Assembly (NCBI GenBank): GCA_964523405.1
Contig: CAZGAQ010000005.1
Span: 1-64,000 of the forward strand
From: CAZGAQ01 sp964523405
Lineage (GTDB): Bacteria > Planctomycetota > Phycisphaerae > UBA1845 > Fen-1342
DNA length: 64,000 nt
Direction: 5' to 3'
Every line of letters starts with the position of its first letter. The first letter of the stretch is position 1. The notes beneath the pieces are model-generated. The model was given only the letters and a program-made list of their open reading frames with translations. It made no database searches and was not told where the DNA came from. Both the position numbers and the translations under genes were made by a program. Shown in pieces: positions 16,501 to 25,126 of the stretch.

Positions 16501-17454
16501 CTACGTTTTGACGGCGGCATTGTCCAGCGGACCCTCGACCAAGCACGGGGTTTGCGCGCGGCGCACCTGAATCAACTCGGCGAGGATGCTGACGGCGATT
16601 TCGTTCACTGTGATCGCGCGGATGGGCAGGCCGATGGGCGTGTGCACGCGCTGAAGTTGCTCGGGGGTCGCGCCCGTGTCGGCCATTTGCTGCAGAATGA
16701 TGGCGGACTTACGACGACTCCCGATCATGCCGACGTAAGCGGCGGGGCGACGGATGACCGCGGCGAGGGCGTCGGCGTCGTGGCGGTGGCCGCGGGTGAC
16801 GATGACGACGTAGCAGCCGGCGTCGAGGGGGTAATCGCGGAGGATTGTGGCGATGTCGCCGACGCGACATTCGACGCCGGCCGGGAAGCGCTGTGGGGCG
16901 GCGAGTTCGGCGCGATCGTCGATCACAATGGGGTGGAAGTCCAGCTCGACCGCGAGACGCGCGACGGCCTGGCCGACGTGGCCTGCGCCGGCAATAAGTA
17001 ACGTCGGCGGGACTTCCAGGTGCACACGATACGTGAGCGGGCGGCCGTCGTGCTGCAACTCGAGCGCGATGGTGGCGGGTTGGCGCTGCCGCGCCGCGGC
17101 GACGGCGGCACGGATTGGAGCGAGGTCCGTTTGTGGCGTGACGGGCCAGACGGCGACCGTCATCTGGCCGCCGCAGATGAGGCCGTCGCCCCAGCCGTAG
17201 TCGTGGTCGAGGTCGAAGTCGAGCTGCGCGGCGGTCGTCTGACGCATGTGCTGGAACGCGCGGGTGCGCACCTCGGCTTCGACACAGCCGCCGCCGAGCG
17301 TGCCGCAGGTGCTGCCGTCTTGGCGCACCACCATGGCGGCGCCGGGGACCTGCGGTGTGGGGCCCTGCGTGCGGACGACGACACAGAGTGTCACGGGGCG
17401 GCCGGCGTCGGCGTCGGCGAGGAGCGTTTCGAGGACGGGGAGGAGTTCACTCAT
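16501..17454 (-). CDS. xdhC: XdhC-type molybdenum hydroxylase maturation factor
   Basis: A 317-residue XdhC/CoxI family protein. The N-terminal part (about 1-70, with VRTQGPTPQVPGAAMVV and GTLGGGCVE) and the C-terminal Rossmann-like part (about 160-290, LLIAGAGHVGQAVARLA and MIGSRRK) are both present. Known XdhC binds molybdenum cofactor, promotes addition of its terminal sulphur and delivers it to xanthine dehydrogenase-type enzymes. It is encoded just downstream of the hydroxylase on the same strand, so the job fits. The ATG at 17454 is preferred to a TTG at 17490 because the latter abuts the palindromic repeat. Confidence 0.9.
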   Translation of the reverse strand: MSELLPVLETLLADADAGRPVTLCVVVRTQGPTPQVPGAAMVVRQDGSTCGTLGGGCVEAEVRTRAFQHMRQTTAAQLDFDLDHDYGWGDGLICGGQMTVAVWPVTPQTDLAPIRAAVAAARQRQPATIALELQHDGRPLTYRVHLEVPPTLLIAGAGHVGQAVARLAVELDFHPIVIDDRAELAAPQRFPAGVECRVGDIATILRDYPLDAGCYVVIVTRGHRHDADALAAVIRRPAAYVGMIGSRRKSAIILQQMADTGATPEQLQRVHTPIGLPIRAITVNEIAVSILAELIQVRRAQTPCLVEGPLDNAAVKT

Positions 17455-17490
17455 GGGGTTACCGTGAGTCGGGTGCCACTTCGTCTCCAA

Positions 17491-17516
17491 CGTCGGCCGC
17501 GGGGGGCCGACGCTAC
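17491..17516 (+). repeat. Palindromic CTAC-tailed repeat, copy 2
   Basis: Arms CGTCGGCC (17491-17498) and GGCCGACG (17505-17512), loop GCGGGG, then CTAC. It sits in the short gap between the xdhD-like gene and xdhC. Confidence 0.75.
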
Positions 17517-17532
17517 CTCTTCACCGGGTGGA

Positions 17533-20187
17533 CTAGTCGTCGACCGAGGGGCGCAGGATCGCTTGGGCGGCGGGGGAGTCCTTCATGGGCAGACGCGTGC
17601 GATGGATGCCGTCGAAGGCCTCGAGCGCGCCGGCGACGGCCGGTGCGGTCGGGACGAGGCCGATCTCGCCGAGGCCGCGGGCGCCGTAGGGCGTCTCGGG
17701 GTCAGGTTCCTCGACGAGAATGACCTCAACCTCGGGCATCTGGTGCGCGCGCAGCACGTGCAGCGATTGCACCGTTTCGTTCTTCAAATGGCCGCCTTCG
17801 ACGACGAACTCCTCCGTCAGAGCGTATCCCAGGCCCATGTGTACGGCGCCCTCGATCTGACCTTCGGCGAGCGTCGGGTTCATCACGCGGCCGACGTCGT
17901 GCGCGGCGATGACCTTCTGCAGGCGGCCGCGGTCATCGAGTGTGACGACCTGGGTGGCGAAGCTGTAGGTCAAGTGCGTCTTCGGCTCGGGCACTTCTGC
18001 GCCGAGGGGCGTGGTGTACGTGCACGCGTAGTGGCCGAAATACTCACGCCCGACGAGGTCTGCCAGTGTGCGGCCGGCATCGAGCTCGGCGCGCAGGCGG
18101 CGGGCGGCCTGCATGACGGCGAGACCGCCGAGGACCGTGGCGCGGCTGGCGGTCGTCTGGCCGCAGTTGACCTCGACCGAAGTGTCGGTGGTGGCGGTGA
18201 AGATCTCGGCGGGCAAGCCGGTTTCCTGGCAGGCGGTCTGAATGCAGATGGTGAAGTGGCCCTGCCCCATTTCGGTGAAGGCGGTGTGCAGGCTGACGCG
18301 GTCGGGGGCCTCAACGCGAAGGACGGCTTTGCCCTCGTCGGGCATGCCGTTGCCGAGGCCGGCGTTCTTGATGCCGCAGGCGATGCCGGCGTACTTGGCG
18401 GCGCGGTAGGCGTCCTTCACGGCGAGGAGCGTCCGCTTGAGGGCGAAGGGCTTGTCGAGCTTCTGCCCGGTGCAGAAGTGATCGCCGATGTCGAGCGCGT
18501 TGCGCCAGCGGAATTCCCAGCCGTCGAGGCCGACGAGCCGCGCGAGGCGGTCGATGCTGCGTTCCATGGCGAAGGCGGCCTGGTTGACGCCGAAGCCGCG
18601 CATCGCGCCGCAGGGTGGATTGTTGGTGTAGACGGCGAGCGATTCGATGTCGACGTTGGGAACGCGGTAGGGGCCGACGGCATGGCCGGCCGCACGTTCC
18701 AGCACCTTCGCGCCGACCGAGGCGTAAGCCCCTTTATCGCCGATCAGCCGCACGCGTGCGCCGACAAGGCGGCCATCGGCATCGCAGCCCACACGAATGT
18801 CGATCTGGACGGGGTGCCGCTTGGGGTGGAGGCGGAAACTCTCGGCGCGCGTCAGGGTGCATTTCACGGGCTTTCCGCAGAGGGCGGCGGCGAGGGCGGT
18901 CTGGCCCTGGACGCTCATGTCTTCTTTGCCGCCGAAGGCACCGCCATTGGCGACGAGCTCGACGTAGACTCGTTGCGGGTCCCAGCCGAGCAGCGACGCG
19001 ATCTGACGCCGATCGTCGAACACGCCCTGTCCCGGGCTGTAGACCTTGAGGCGCGCGGCGCGGCCGTCGTCTGCGAGTTCGGGGACGGCGAGGCACGCCT
19101 CGGGTTCGAGGAACATGTGCTCGATGCGTTGCGTGACGTAGGTGTTCTCGACGACGTGAGCGGCGGAGGCAAAGGCGGCGTCGACGTCGCCGTGGCGGAT
19201 GACCGAACGCGCGAGCAGGTTGCCGGCCGCATGCACGCGGGGGGCGTCGGGACGCAGGGCGTCATCGGGCGTCGTCAGCGGCGTGCGCACATCGTAGTCG
19301 ACCAAGATCGCCCGCGCGGCGGCACGGGCGGCGTGCGGATCGTCGGCGACGACGACGGCGAGGGCGTCGCCGATGCAGCGCGTCTCTTCGCCGAGGGCGA
19401 CGAGGACGGGCCAGTCGCGTTTGATCAAGCCGACGTAACGCTCGCCGGGAATGTCGGCGGCCGTGAGGACGCGGTGCACGCCGGGCAGGGCGAGGGCGGG
19501 CGCGGGGTCGATACCTTTGACGAGCGCGCGGGGATGGTCGCTGAAACGCAGCGCGGCGTAGAGCATGCCGGGCACACGCAGATCGTCGACGAAGCGATAC
19601 TCGCCCAGGGCGAGCTGGCGCCCGCGATAGCGGCCGAGTGGTGTGCCGACGCCGCCGGCGGCGGGCGCGGGCGGCAACGCGGCGCCGCGCCGCAGACTCG
19701 CGAGCAAGCTGATCGCGTCGATGATCTTCTTGTAGCCCGTGCACCGGCACAAGTGCGGGCGGAGGGCTTTGGCGATCTCCGCGCGCGACGGATCGGCATT
19801 GCGGCGTAGCAGCGCGGTGGTCTGCATGACGATGCCGGGCGTGCAAAAGCCACACTGCACGGCGCCGGAGCGGACGAAGCATTCGGCGATCTGGTTGCGC
19901 AAATCGGCGGAGAGACCCTCAACCGTTGTAATGTGCTTGCCGGCGGCCTGGGTGGCCTTCATCTTGCAGGAAATGCGCGGTTGGCCGTCAATGAGGACCG
20001 TGCAGCAGCCGCACGCGCCCTGGGGCTGGCAGCCGCTCTTGGGCGAGAGCACGCCGCAGTCGTCGCGCAGCAGGTCGAGGAGCGTGCGGTCGGGGGAGAC
20101 GGCGAGCGAGACCGGCTGGTTGTTGAGGACGAACGAAATCGTCTGGGCCGGCTCGGCGAGACGCGAGTTGTGTGACGATGAAATCAT
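17533..20187 (-). CDS. xdhD: XdhD-type molybdenum hydroxylase ([2Fe-2S] and Mo domains fused)
   Basis: An 884-residue member of the xanthine dehydrogenase superfamily. Residues ~16-90 are the plant-type [2Fe-2S] domain (GCQPQGACGCCTV, then C74). Residues ~95-165 bind the second cluster (QCGFC at 112-115, CRC at 147-149). From ~185 on is the large molybdenum-binding part (GGAFGGKED, RGFGVNQAAFAMER, final GARGLGEIG with the catalytic Glu). There is no FAD domain and no FAD-subunit gene beside it. The Cys-rich GCQPQG form resembles the 'selenium-dependent' XDH/XdhD group, which acts on purines. XdhC and a MocA-like protein are encoded nearby. Selenium use is inference, since yqeB and yqeC are not in the window. 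Confidence 0.88.
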   Translation of the reverse strand: MISSSHNSRLAEPAQTISFVLNNQPVSLAVSPDRTLLDLLRDDCGVLSPKSGCQPQGACGCCTVLIDGQPRISCKMKATQAAGKHITTVEGLSADLRNQIAECFVRSGAVQCGFCTPGIVMQTTALLRRNADPSRAEIAKALRPHLCRCTGYKKIIDAISLLASLRRGAALPPAPAAGGVGTPLGRYRGRQLALGEYRFVDDLRVPGMLYAALRFSDHPRALVKGIDPAPALALPGVHRVLTAADIPGERYVGLIKRDWPVLVALGEETRCIGDALAVVVADDPHAARAAARAILVDYDVRTPLTTPDDALRPDAPRVHAAGNLLARSVIRHGDVDAAFASAAHVVENTYVTQRIEHMFLEPEACLAVPELADDGRAARLKVYSPGQGVFDDRRQIASLLGWDPQRVYVELVANGGAFGGKEDMSVQGQTALAAALCGKPVKCTLTRAESFRLHPKRHPVQIDIRVGCDADGRLVGARVRLIGDKGAYASVGAKVLERAAGHAVGPYRVPNVDIESLAVYTNNPPCGAMRGFGVNQAAFAMERSIDRLARLVGLDGWEFRWRNALDIGDHFCTGQKLDKPFALKRTLLAVKDAYRAAKYAGIACGIKNAGLGNGMPDEGKAVLRVEAPDRVSLHTAFTEMGQGHFTICIQTACQETGLPAEIFTATTDTSVEVNCGQTTASRATVLGGLAVMQAARRLRAELDAGRTLADLVGREYFGHYACTYTTPLGAEVPEPKTHLTYSFATQVVTLDDRGRLQKVIAAHDVGRVMNPTLAEGQIEGAVHMGLGYALTEEFVVEGGHLKNETVQSLHVLRAHQMPEVEVILVEEPDPETPYGARGLGEIGLVPTAPAVAGALEAFDGIHRTRLPMKDSPAAQAILRPSVDD

Positions 20188-20351
20188 GGTCGCCGAGTGT
20201 CCATCTTAGGAGCGGGCCGCAGGGGCCGCAATCGACCTTGCGACACATGCGAGGAACTGGCTATGATGGGTGACGCTCGGTGTTCACCGCGTATTGTGGA
20301 TGTACCAATCGTGAGGCGGTGACTGCGAGGTTGTTGGCGCGCAGTCTCCCA

Positions 20352-20377
20352 CGTCGGCCGCGGGGGGCCGACGCTAC
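20352..20377 (+). repeat. Palindromic CTAC-tailed repeat, copy 3
   Basis: Arms CGTCGGCC (20352-20359) and GGCCGACG (20366-20373), loop GCGGGG, then CTAC. It lies in the 284-base divergent region between xdhD and preT, which must also hold both promoters; no clear promoter boxes were found there. Confidence 0.75.
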
Positions 20378-20471
20378 GCGATCCTGTCCGGGGAACGAGC
20401 CGACGCGGTCGTGCGAGCGCTGATCCATGTGCCCGAACTGACATTTTCCAGGCGGAATTCGAGGGCCGTCG

Positions 20472-21800
20472 ATGAGTGACAAGTCCTGTGCGCGTGGGGC
20501 GGTGTGGACCGACACCCAGGCGCAGTTGGAGGCCGCGCGCTGTCTGATGTGCGCGGATTCGCCGTGTGTGGCCGCGTGTCCGGCCCAGGTGCCCGTGAAA
20601 CATTTCATTCGTGCGTTGCGGTTCGAGTCGCCGCGGCGGGCGATCAACCTGATCCGCCAACAAAACGTGCTCGTGGGGGTGTGCGGGCTCGCGTGCCCGG
20701 TGGATCGGCTGTGCGAGGGGGCGTGCTCAAATACGGACTTGAGCACACCCATCCAGATCGGGCGGCTGCAGCACTACGCGGCCGAGACGGCGCGACGGTC
20801 CGGGCGCAAGGCGGCGGCGCGCCCCGCGACCGGACAGAAGGTCGCGATCATCGGTGCGGGGCCGTCCGGGCTGGCGGCCGCAGCCGAGCTGGCGCAGCGC
20901 GGCCATCAGGCGACGATCTTCGAGCAACACGCGCGGGCGGGCGGCATCTGCACGTACGGCGTGCCGGCGCACCGGATTCCGCAGGAGCTCGTCCAGGGTG
21001 AGGTCGATTACGTGCGGAGTCTGGGGGTGGAAATTCGCACGGGCTGCTGTTTCGGCAAGGACGTCACACTCGACGGATTGCTGGCGCAGGGCTATCGCGC
21101 GGTGTACATCGCGGGCGGCGCGCAGCAGGCCGCGATCCCGCCGGTGCCGGGGCACGATCGGCCCGGCGTGCTGCACTGGAAACAGGTGCTGGACAGCTTC
21201 TCGGCGTTCAACCTTGGCGAAGGTCCGCGGCCGACGGTGCCGAGCAGCGTGATCATCGTCGGCGGTGGCAGCGTCGCGATGGATGTGGCGACGGTCGTGC
21301 GGGAGCTTGGGGCGAACGAGATTGACATCGTGTGCCTGGAGGCGCCGAGCGAGATGCCGGCCGATCGGGCTGAGTTGGACGAGGTGTGGGCGGACGGAGC
21401 GCGGTTCCACACACGGTCGATGCCGGTGGAGATTACGGCCGAGGGCGGACGCGTGACGGGACTGAAGGCGGTCCGCATCCGCTGGAAGGAGCCGATGTTG
21501 TATGTGCTGGCCAATGCTGAGCGGTTGGCGGGGACGGAGTATTGGTTGCCGGGTGCGCTCGTTGTATTCGCGATCGGCGCGCGGCCGGCGGCGGAACTCG
21601 CGCAGGCGTTGCCGGGCGTGAAGGTCGATGCGACGGGTCGGATCGTTGTGCAGCCGGAGACGGGGGCGACGTCGCGGGCGGGGGTTTATGCCGGCGGGGA
21701 CGTGGCCGCGGGCGGGGGCATGACAATCGTGCGGTCCGTGGCGGAAGGGAAGCGGGCAGGGCAGGCGATCGACACGTACGTGCGAGGAGCGGTGCGATGA
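20472..21800 (+). CDS. preT: PreT-like NAD(P)H:FAD oxidoreductase subunit
   Basis: A 442-residue flavoprotein of the glutamate-synthase-small-subunit type. The N-terminal domain has the cysteine sets CLMCADSPCVAACP and GVCGLACPVDRLCEGAC for two [4Fe-4S] clusters. IIGAGPSGLAAAAEL near residue 125 binds FAD, and VIIVGGGSVAMDVA near 260 binds NAD(P)H. In E. coli PreT partners PreA to form dihydropyrimidine dehydrogenase, passing electrons between NADH and uracil/thymine. The preA gene overlaps this stop by ATGA, so they are translationally coupled. In this purine-type cluster it may play the role taken elsewhere by the related YgfK. Confidence 0.88.
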   Translation: MSDKSCARGAVWTDTQAQLEAARCLMCADSPCVAACPAQVPVKHFIRALRFESPRRAINLIRQQNVLVGVCGLACPVDRLCEGACSNTDLSTPIQIGRLQHYAAETARRSGRKAAARPATGQKVAIIGAGPSGLAAAAELAQRGHQATIFEQHARAGGICTYGVPAHRIPQELVQGEVDYVRSLGVEIRTGCCFGKDVTLDGLLAQGYRAVYIAGGAQQAAIPPVPGHDRPGVLHWKQVLDSFSAFNLGEGPRPTVPSSVIIVGGGSVAMDVATVVRELGANEIDIVCLEAPSEMPADRAELDEVWADGARFHTRSMPVEITAEGGRVTGLKAVRIRWKEPMLYVLANAERLAGTEYWLPGALVVFAIGARPAAELAQALPGVKVDATGRIVVQPETGATSRAGVYAGGDVAAGGGMTIVRSVAEGKRAGQAIDTYVRGAVR

Positions 21801-23002
21801 TCACTCACGAGCGAGACCTGTCGGTCGAATTCTGCGGCGTGCGTTTCCCGAATCCGTTCATTCTGTCGGCGGCGCCGCCGACGGATGACCTGGAGATGGT
21901 GCGGGCGGCTTTCGCGGCCGGCTGGGGTGGGGCCGTGCTGAAGACGACCTCGGTCGAGAGCGAGCCCGTGCCGCTGGTGTACCCGATGATGAGCGCGGTG
22001 CACTACGGCGGCGAGCGGATCGTGGGGCTGGGCAACATCGACCTGATCTCCGAGCACCACATCGACAAGGTCGAGCAGCGCGTTCGCACGCTGAAGAAGG
22101 AGTTCCCGGATCGGGTCGTGGCCGCGAGCATCATGGGCTCGAAAAAGGAGGAGTGGCAGGAACTGGTGAAGCGGCTGGAGGACGCCGGCGTCGACGTGAT
22201 CGAGTGCAGCTTCTCGTGTCCGCAGGGGAGCATGGGCGAAGAGGCGGGGGCCATGCTGGCGCAGAGCATCGACGCGACGGAGCGCGTGGCGGGTTGGGTG
22301 AAGCAGGCGGCGCGGCGCTGCCCGGTGGTCATCAAGATCACGCCGCAAGTGACGGACATCGTGAAGGTGGCGCAGGCGGTGCAGCGCGGCGGGGCGGACG
22401 CGATCTGTGCGGCCAACACGATCCCGTCGCTGATGGGGGTGAACGTCGACACGTTCGTGCCGTACCCCGACGTGCAGGGGCAGAGCACGTACAGCGGGCT
22501 GTCGGGGCCGGCGACGAAACCGATTACGCTGCGGACGCTGGCGGAGATCAGCCGGAGCGTGCGGATGCCGATTACGGCGACGGGTGGTCCGGTTTCGTGG
22601 CGCGACGCGGTGGAGATGATGCTGGTGGGGGCGACGACGGTGCAGTTCTGCACTGCCGTCATGCACTACGGCGTGGACATCATTGACGACTTGCTCGACG
22701 GGCTCGCGTTCTATCTGGAGGACAAGGGCTTAGGGCGGCCAGCGGACTTGGTGGGGCTGGCGTTGCCGAAGATCGTGAATCACGGTGAGTTGCGGCGGGA
22801 CGTGAAAGTGATGTCGTCCGTCGATGAAGCGCGCTGCGTGCGCTGCGACTTGTGCTACATCGCGTGTCGCGACGGCGGGCATCAGGCGATCAAGCTCCGT
22901 GCGGGCGATCGGCTGCCGGAGATCGACCGCGACAAGTGCCCGGGTTGTCGGTTGTGTGTGACGATGTGTCCGGCGGAGGCGCTGCGCATCGTCGCCAAAT
23001 AG
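21797..23002 (+). CDS. preA: PreA-like dihydropyrimidine dehydrogenase catalytic subunit
   Basis: A 401-residue protein. Residues ~5-310 are an FMN-binding dihydroorotate dehydrogenase-like TIM barrel (FCGVRFPNPFILSAAPPT; AASIMGSKKEEW; SFSCPQGSMGE; ATGGPVSWRDAVEMMLVGA). The C-terminal ~60 residues carry a two-cluster ferredoxin domain (CVRCDLCYIACRDGG and CPGCRLCVTMCP). Known PreA reduces uracil and thymine, or oxidises dihydropyrimidines, with electrons from PreT. The start ATG overlaps the preT stop. Neighbouring hyuA could act on dihydropyrimidine or hydantoin products, so the pair fits a nucleobase-degrading locus. Confidence 0.9.
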   Translation: MITHERDLSVEFCGVRFPNPFILSAAPPTDDLEMVRAAFAAGWGGAVLKTTSVESEPVPLVYPMMSAVHYGGERIVGLGNIDLISEHHIDKVEQRVRTLKKEFPDRVVAASIMGSKKEEWQELVKRLEDAGVDVIECSFSCPQGSMGEEAGAMLAQSIDATERVAGWVKQAARRCPVVIKITPQVTDIVKVAQAVQRGGADAICAANTIPSLMGVNVDTFVPYPDVQGQSTYSGLSGPATKPITLRTLAEISRSVRMPITATGGPVSWRDAVEMMLVGATTVQFCTAVMHYGVDIIDDLLDGLAFYLEDKGLGRPADLVGLALPKIVNHGELRRDVKVMSSVDEARCVRCDLCYIACRDGGHQAIKLRAGDRLPEIDRDKCPGCRLCVTMCPAEALRIVAK

Positions 23003-23182
23003 CCGCGAACTCACGCACGCCGACCAGCGGCGGCGCAGCCGCGCGGTTGCCGTGTGCCGGTACTCACCCGGTTGACGCGCCGTGCGCACGTCGATAGCGT
23101 CTGCACCTGTTGGAATCGGGCCGCTTGCGATGGGTCTTCCCGGGGCTGGGATGGGTGGCGACCGGGCGCCGGAGGACTCCCG

Positions 23183-24346
23183 ATGGACGCATGGGCGGAA
23201 CCGCAAGAAACCGTGGCGGGGCCGGTACGGGCGCTGCCCCACGAGCGGAGTCAGCCGTTGCAGGATGGCATGGCGCTGTGCCTGTCCGGCGGCGGGTACC
23301 GGGCGATGGTCTTTCACCTGGGCGCGCTCCTGCGGTTGAATGAGATGAGGCTGCTCGCCCAGATGAAGCGTATCTCCAGCGTATCGGGCGGATCGATCAC
23401 GGCCGGCCTCCTCGGGCTGAAGTGGTCGAAGCTCAACTTCGTGAATGGCGTCGCGATGAGATTGCGGACAGAGGTCATCGACCCGATCCGCGACATGGCG
23501 CTGCGCACGATCGACGCGCCGGCGATCATCGGTGGAGCGCTGCTGCCTGGTCGCATCAGCGAGTACGTCGAACACAGTTACCGCAAGTACCTCTTTCGCG
23601 ACGCGACGCTGCAGGACCTGCCGGACGAGCCGCGCTTCGTCATCAATGCGACGAACGTGCAGTCGCTGGCGCTGTGGCGCTTCAGCAAGCCGTATATGGG
23701 GGATTATCGCGTCGGCCTGATCGACAAGCCGAACGTGCCGCTGGCCAAGGCCGTGGCCGCTTCGTCCGCGTTTCCGCCGGTGCTGTCACCGGTGGTGCTG
23801 GACGTGGAGCCGGGGCAGTTTCGTGCGGGCAGCGGGCTGGATCTGCAGCAGGGCCGCTATGTCGAGGAGGTCGTGTTGTCCGACGGCGGCGTCTACGATA
23901 ACCTCGGACTGGAGACGGTGTGGAAGCGGTATCAGACCGTGCTGGTCAGCGACGGGGGGGCCAAGACTCCGCCGGAAGCCGAACCGAAGCACGACTGGCC
24001 GCGACACACGATTCGCACACTTGAGATCATCGACAATCAGGTGCGCAGCCTGCGCCTGCGGGCGCTCATCGCGGCATTCGAGGACCGGCAGGAGCCGCAC
24101 GAAGGTACGTACTGGGGAATTCGAACGGACATTCGCAGCCAACATGTTGGTGATGCGCTCGATTGTGATCCGGTGCGGACTGCGGAACTGGCAGCGGTGC
24201 GTACACGACTGAAGGGTATGCCAATCGGGCTGGTCGACCGGCTGATCAACTGGGGCTATGCGATCTGCGACGCGGCCGTCCGTCGCTGGCGGCCGTCGGC
24301 TGACGCGCCGCTGCCGAGTTGGCCCTATCCGGAGTCGCCGGTGTAG
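23183..24346 (+). CDS. Patatin-like phospholipase family protein
   Basis: A 387-residue patatin-domain protein. LSGGGYRAM forms the oxyanion glycine loop. The nucleophile-elbow region reads SSVSGGSIT, where the serine is in S-V-S-G-G rather than the textbook G-x-S-x-G. The second catalytic residue is the Asp of LSDGGVYDNLGL. Both members of the Ser-Asp dyad are therefore present. Such proteins hydrolyse acyl-lipids, sometimes as regulators or toxins. GGAGG lies 7 bases before the ATG at 23183, which rules out a longer upstream frame. It sits inside the purine-type cluster with no obvious functional link. Confidence 0.88.
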   Translation: MDAWAEPQETVAGPVRALPHERSQPLQDGMALCLSGGGYRAMVFHLGALLRLNEMRLLAQMKRISSVSGGSITAGLLGLKWSKLNFVNGVAMRLRTEVIDPIRDMALRTIDAPAIIGGALLPGRISEYVEHSYRKYLFRDATLQDLPDEPRFVINATNVQSLALWRFSKPYMGDYRVGLIDKPNVPLAKAVAASSAFPPVLSPVVLDVEPGQFRAGSGLDLQQGRYVEEVVLSDGGVYDNLGLETVWKRYQTVLVSDGGAKTPPEAEPKHDWPRHTIRTLEIIDNQVRSLRLRALIAAFEDRQEPHEGTYWGIRTDIRSQHVGDALDCDPVRTAELAAVRTRLKGMPIGLVDRLINWGYAICDAAVRRWRPSADAPLPSWPYPESPV

Positions 24347-24404
24347 CAGGTGGGACGGCGGCTCGTTGGTCTCCGTCCGTGACCCACGTATGATGGGCGT
24401 CCAC

Positions 24405-25013
24405 ATGACTCCGCGCATCTTTGCCATTGTTCCCGCCGCCGGGCGCGGGCGGCGCATGGGTGCCGCCAAGCAACTACTCACGGTTGGCGATCGGCCGATG
24501 CTGCGAGCGACGGTGGCACCCTTGGTGGCGGCGGATATTGCGGGGGTTTGTGTCGTGCTGCACGGTGAACTGGTGGGGCAAGTCGACCTGCTGCACCTCC
24601 CGAACGTGTGGACGGCGCGCAACGACGACGAGTCGAGCGAGATGATCGACTCGGTGCGGATCGGGGTGTGCGCGTGGCGAGAGCGCGAGGCGGTGCGGGA
24701 CGGGGATGGGTTTCTGGTTTGTCCCGGCGATCACCCCGGTATCGCGAGGGCGGACTTTGAGGCGTGTAGCGCGGCGTTCCGGGCGGCGCCGGAGCGCATC
24801 ATCGTGGCCACGCGCGACGGCGTTCGCGGGCATCCGATGATCTTCCCGGCGGCGCTGGCGGATGGCGTGTTGTCGGCTGAGTGCGACGCGGGGTTGAACG
24901 GCTTGTTGCGGGTGCACGCGCAGCGCGTGATGCCGGTGGAGTGCCGGTCGCCGGGGGTGACCCGGGATGTGGATACGCCTGAGGATTACCGCGCGCTGGG
25001 GCCGCCGGCGTGA
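24405..25013 (+). CDS. mocA: MocA/MobA-like nucleotidyltransferase
   Basis: A 202-residue protein of the molybdopterin nucleotidyltransferase family. The N-terminal VPAAGRGRRMGAAKQLL is the nucleotide-binding loop, CPGDHPGI carries the metal-binding Asp, and GHPMIFP is typical of the MocA/YgfJ branch. Known MocA transfers CMP to molybdopterin, making the cytosine-dinucleotide cofactor used by XDH-type hydroxylases. The xdhD and xdhC genes about 5 kb away make that a good fit, and in E. coli ygfJ sits in the equivalent cluster. Start at 24405 or 24393 is undecided, since no ribosome site stands out. Confidence 0.82.
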   Translation: MTPRIFAIVPAAGRGRRMGAAKQLLTVGDRPMLRATVAPLVAADIAGVCVVLHGELVGQVDLLHLPNVWTARNDDESSEMIDSVRIGVCAWREREAVRDGDGFLVCPGDHPGIARADFEACSAAFRAAPERIIVATRDGVRGHPMIFPAALADGVLSAECDAGLNGLLRVHAQRVMPVECRSPGVTRDVDTPEDYRALGPPA

Positions 25014-25100
25014 CGAACGATGCGCCGGGCTCAGCCGGCGATTGCCGCACGTGGCATTGGGCCGCACGGCGCCGGACTTAGCCCCGCCTACGCGCTGCAT

Positions 25101-25126
25101 CGTCAGGCACGGAGGCCTGACGCTAC
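25101..25126 (+). repeat. Palindromic CTAC-tailed repeat, copy 4
   Basis: Arms CGTCAGGC (25101-25108) and GCCTGACG (25115-25122), loop ACGGAG, then CTACTAC. The arms differ from the common type at paired positions, keeping the stem. The tail runs into the stop codon (CTA at 25126-25128) of the minus-strand ssnA gene. Confidence 0.75.

Noticed and set aside
17020..19809. A 929-codon open frame on the plus strand
   Set aside because: It lies antisense to the xdhD-like and xdhC genes, is dominated by Gly, Ala, Glu and Val from the mirrored codon pattern, and has no domain or ribosome site.
25023..25040. A 6-bp hairpin after mocA as terminator
   Set aside because: The stem CGCCGG/CCGGCG is short, with no T-run, and is expected by chance at this base composition.
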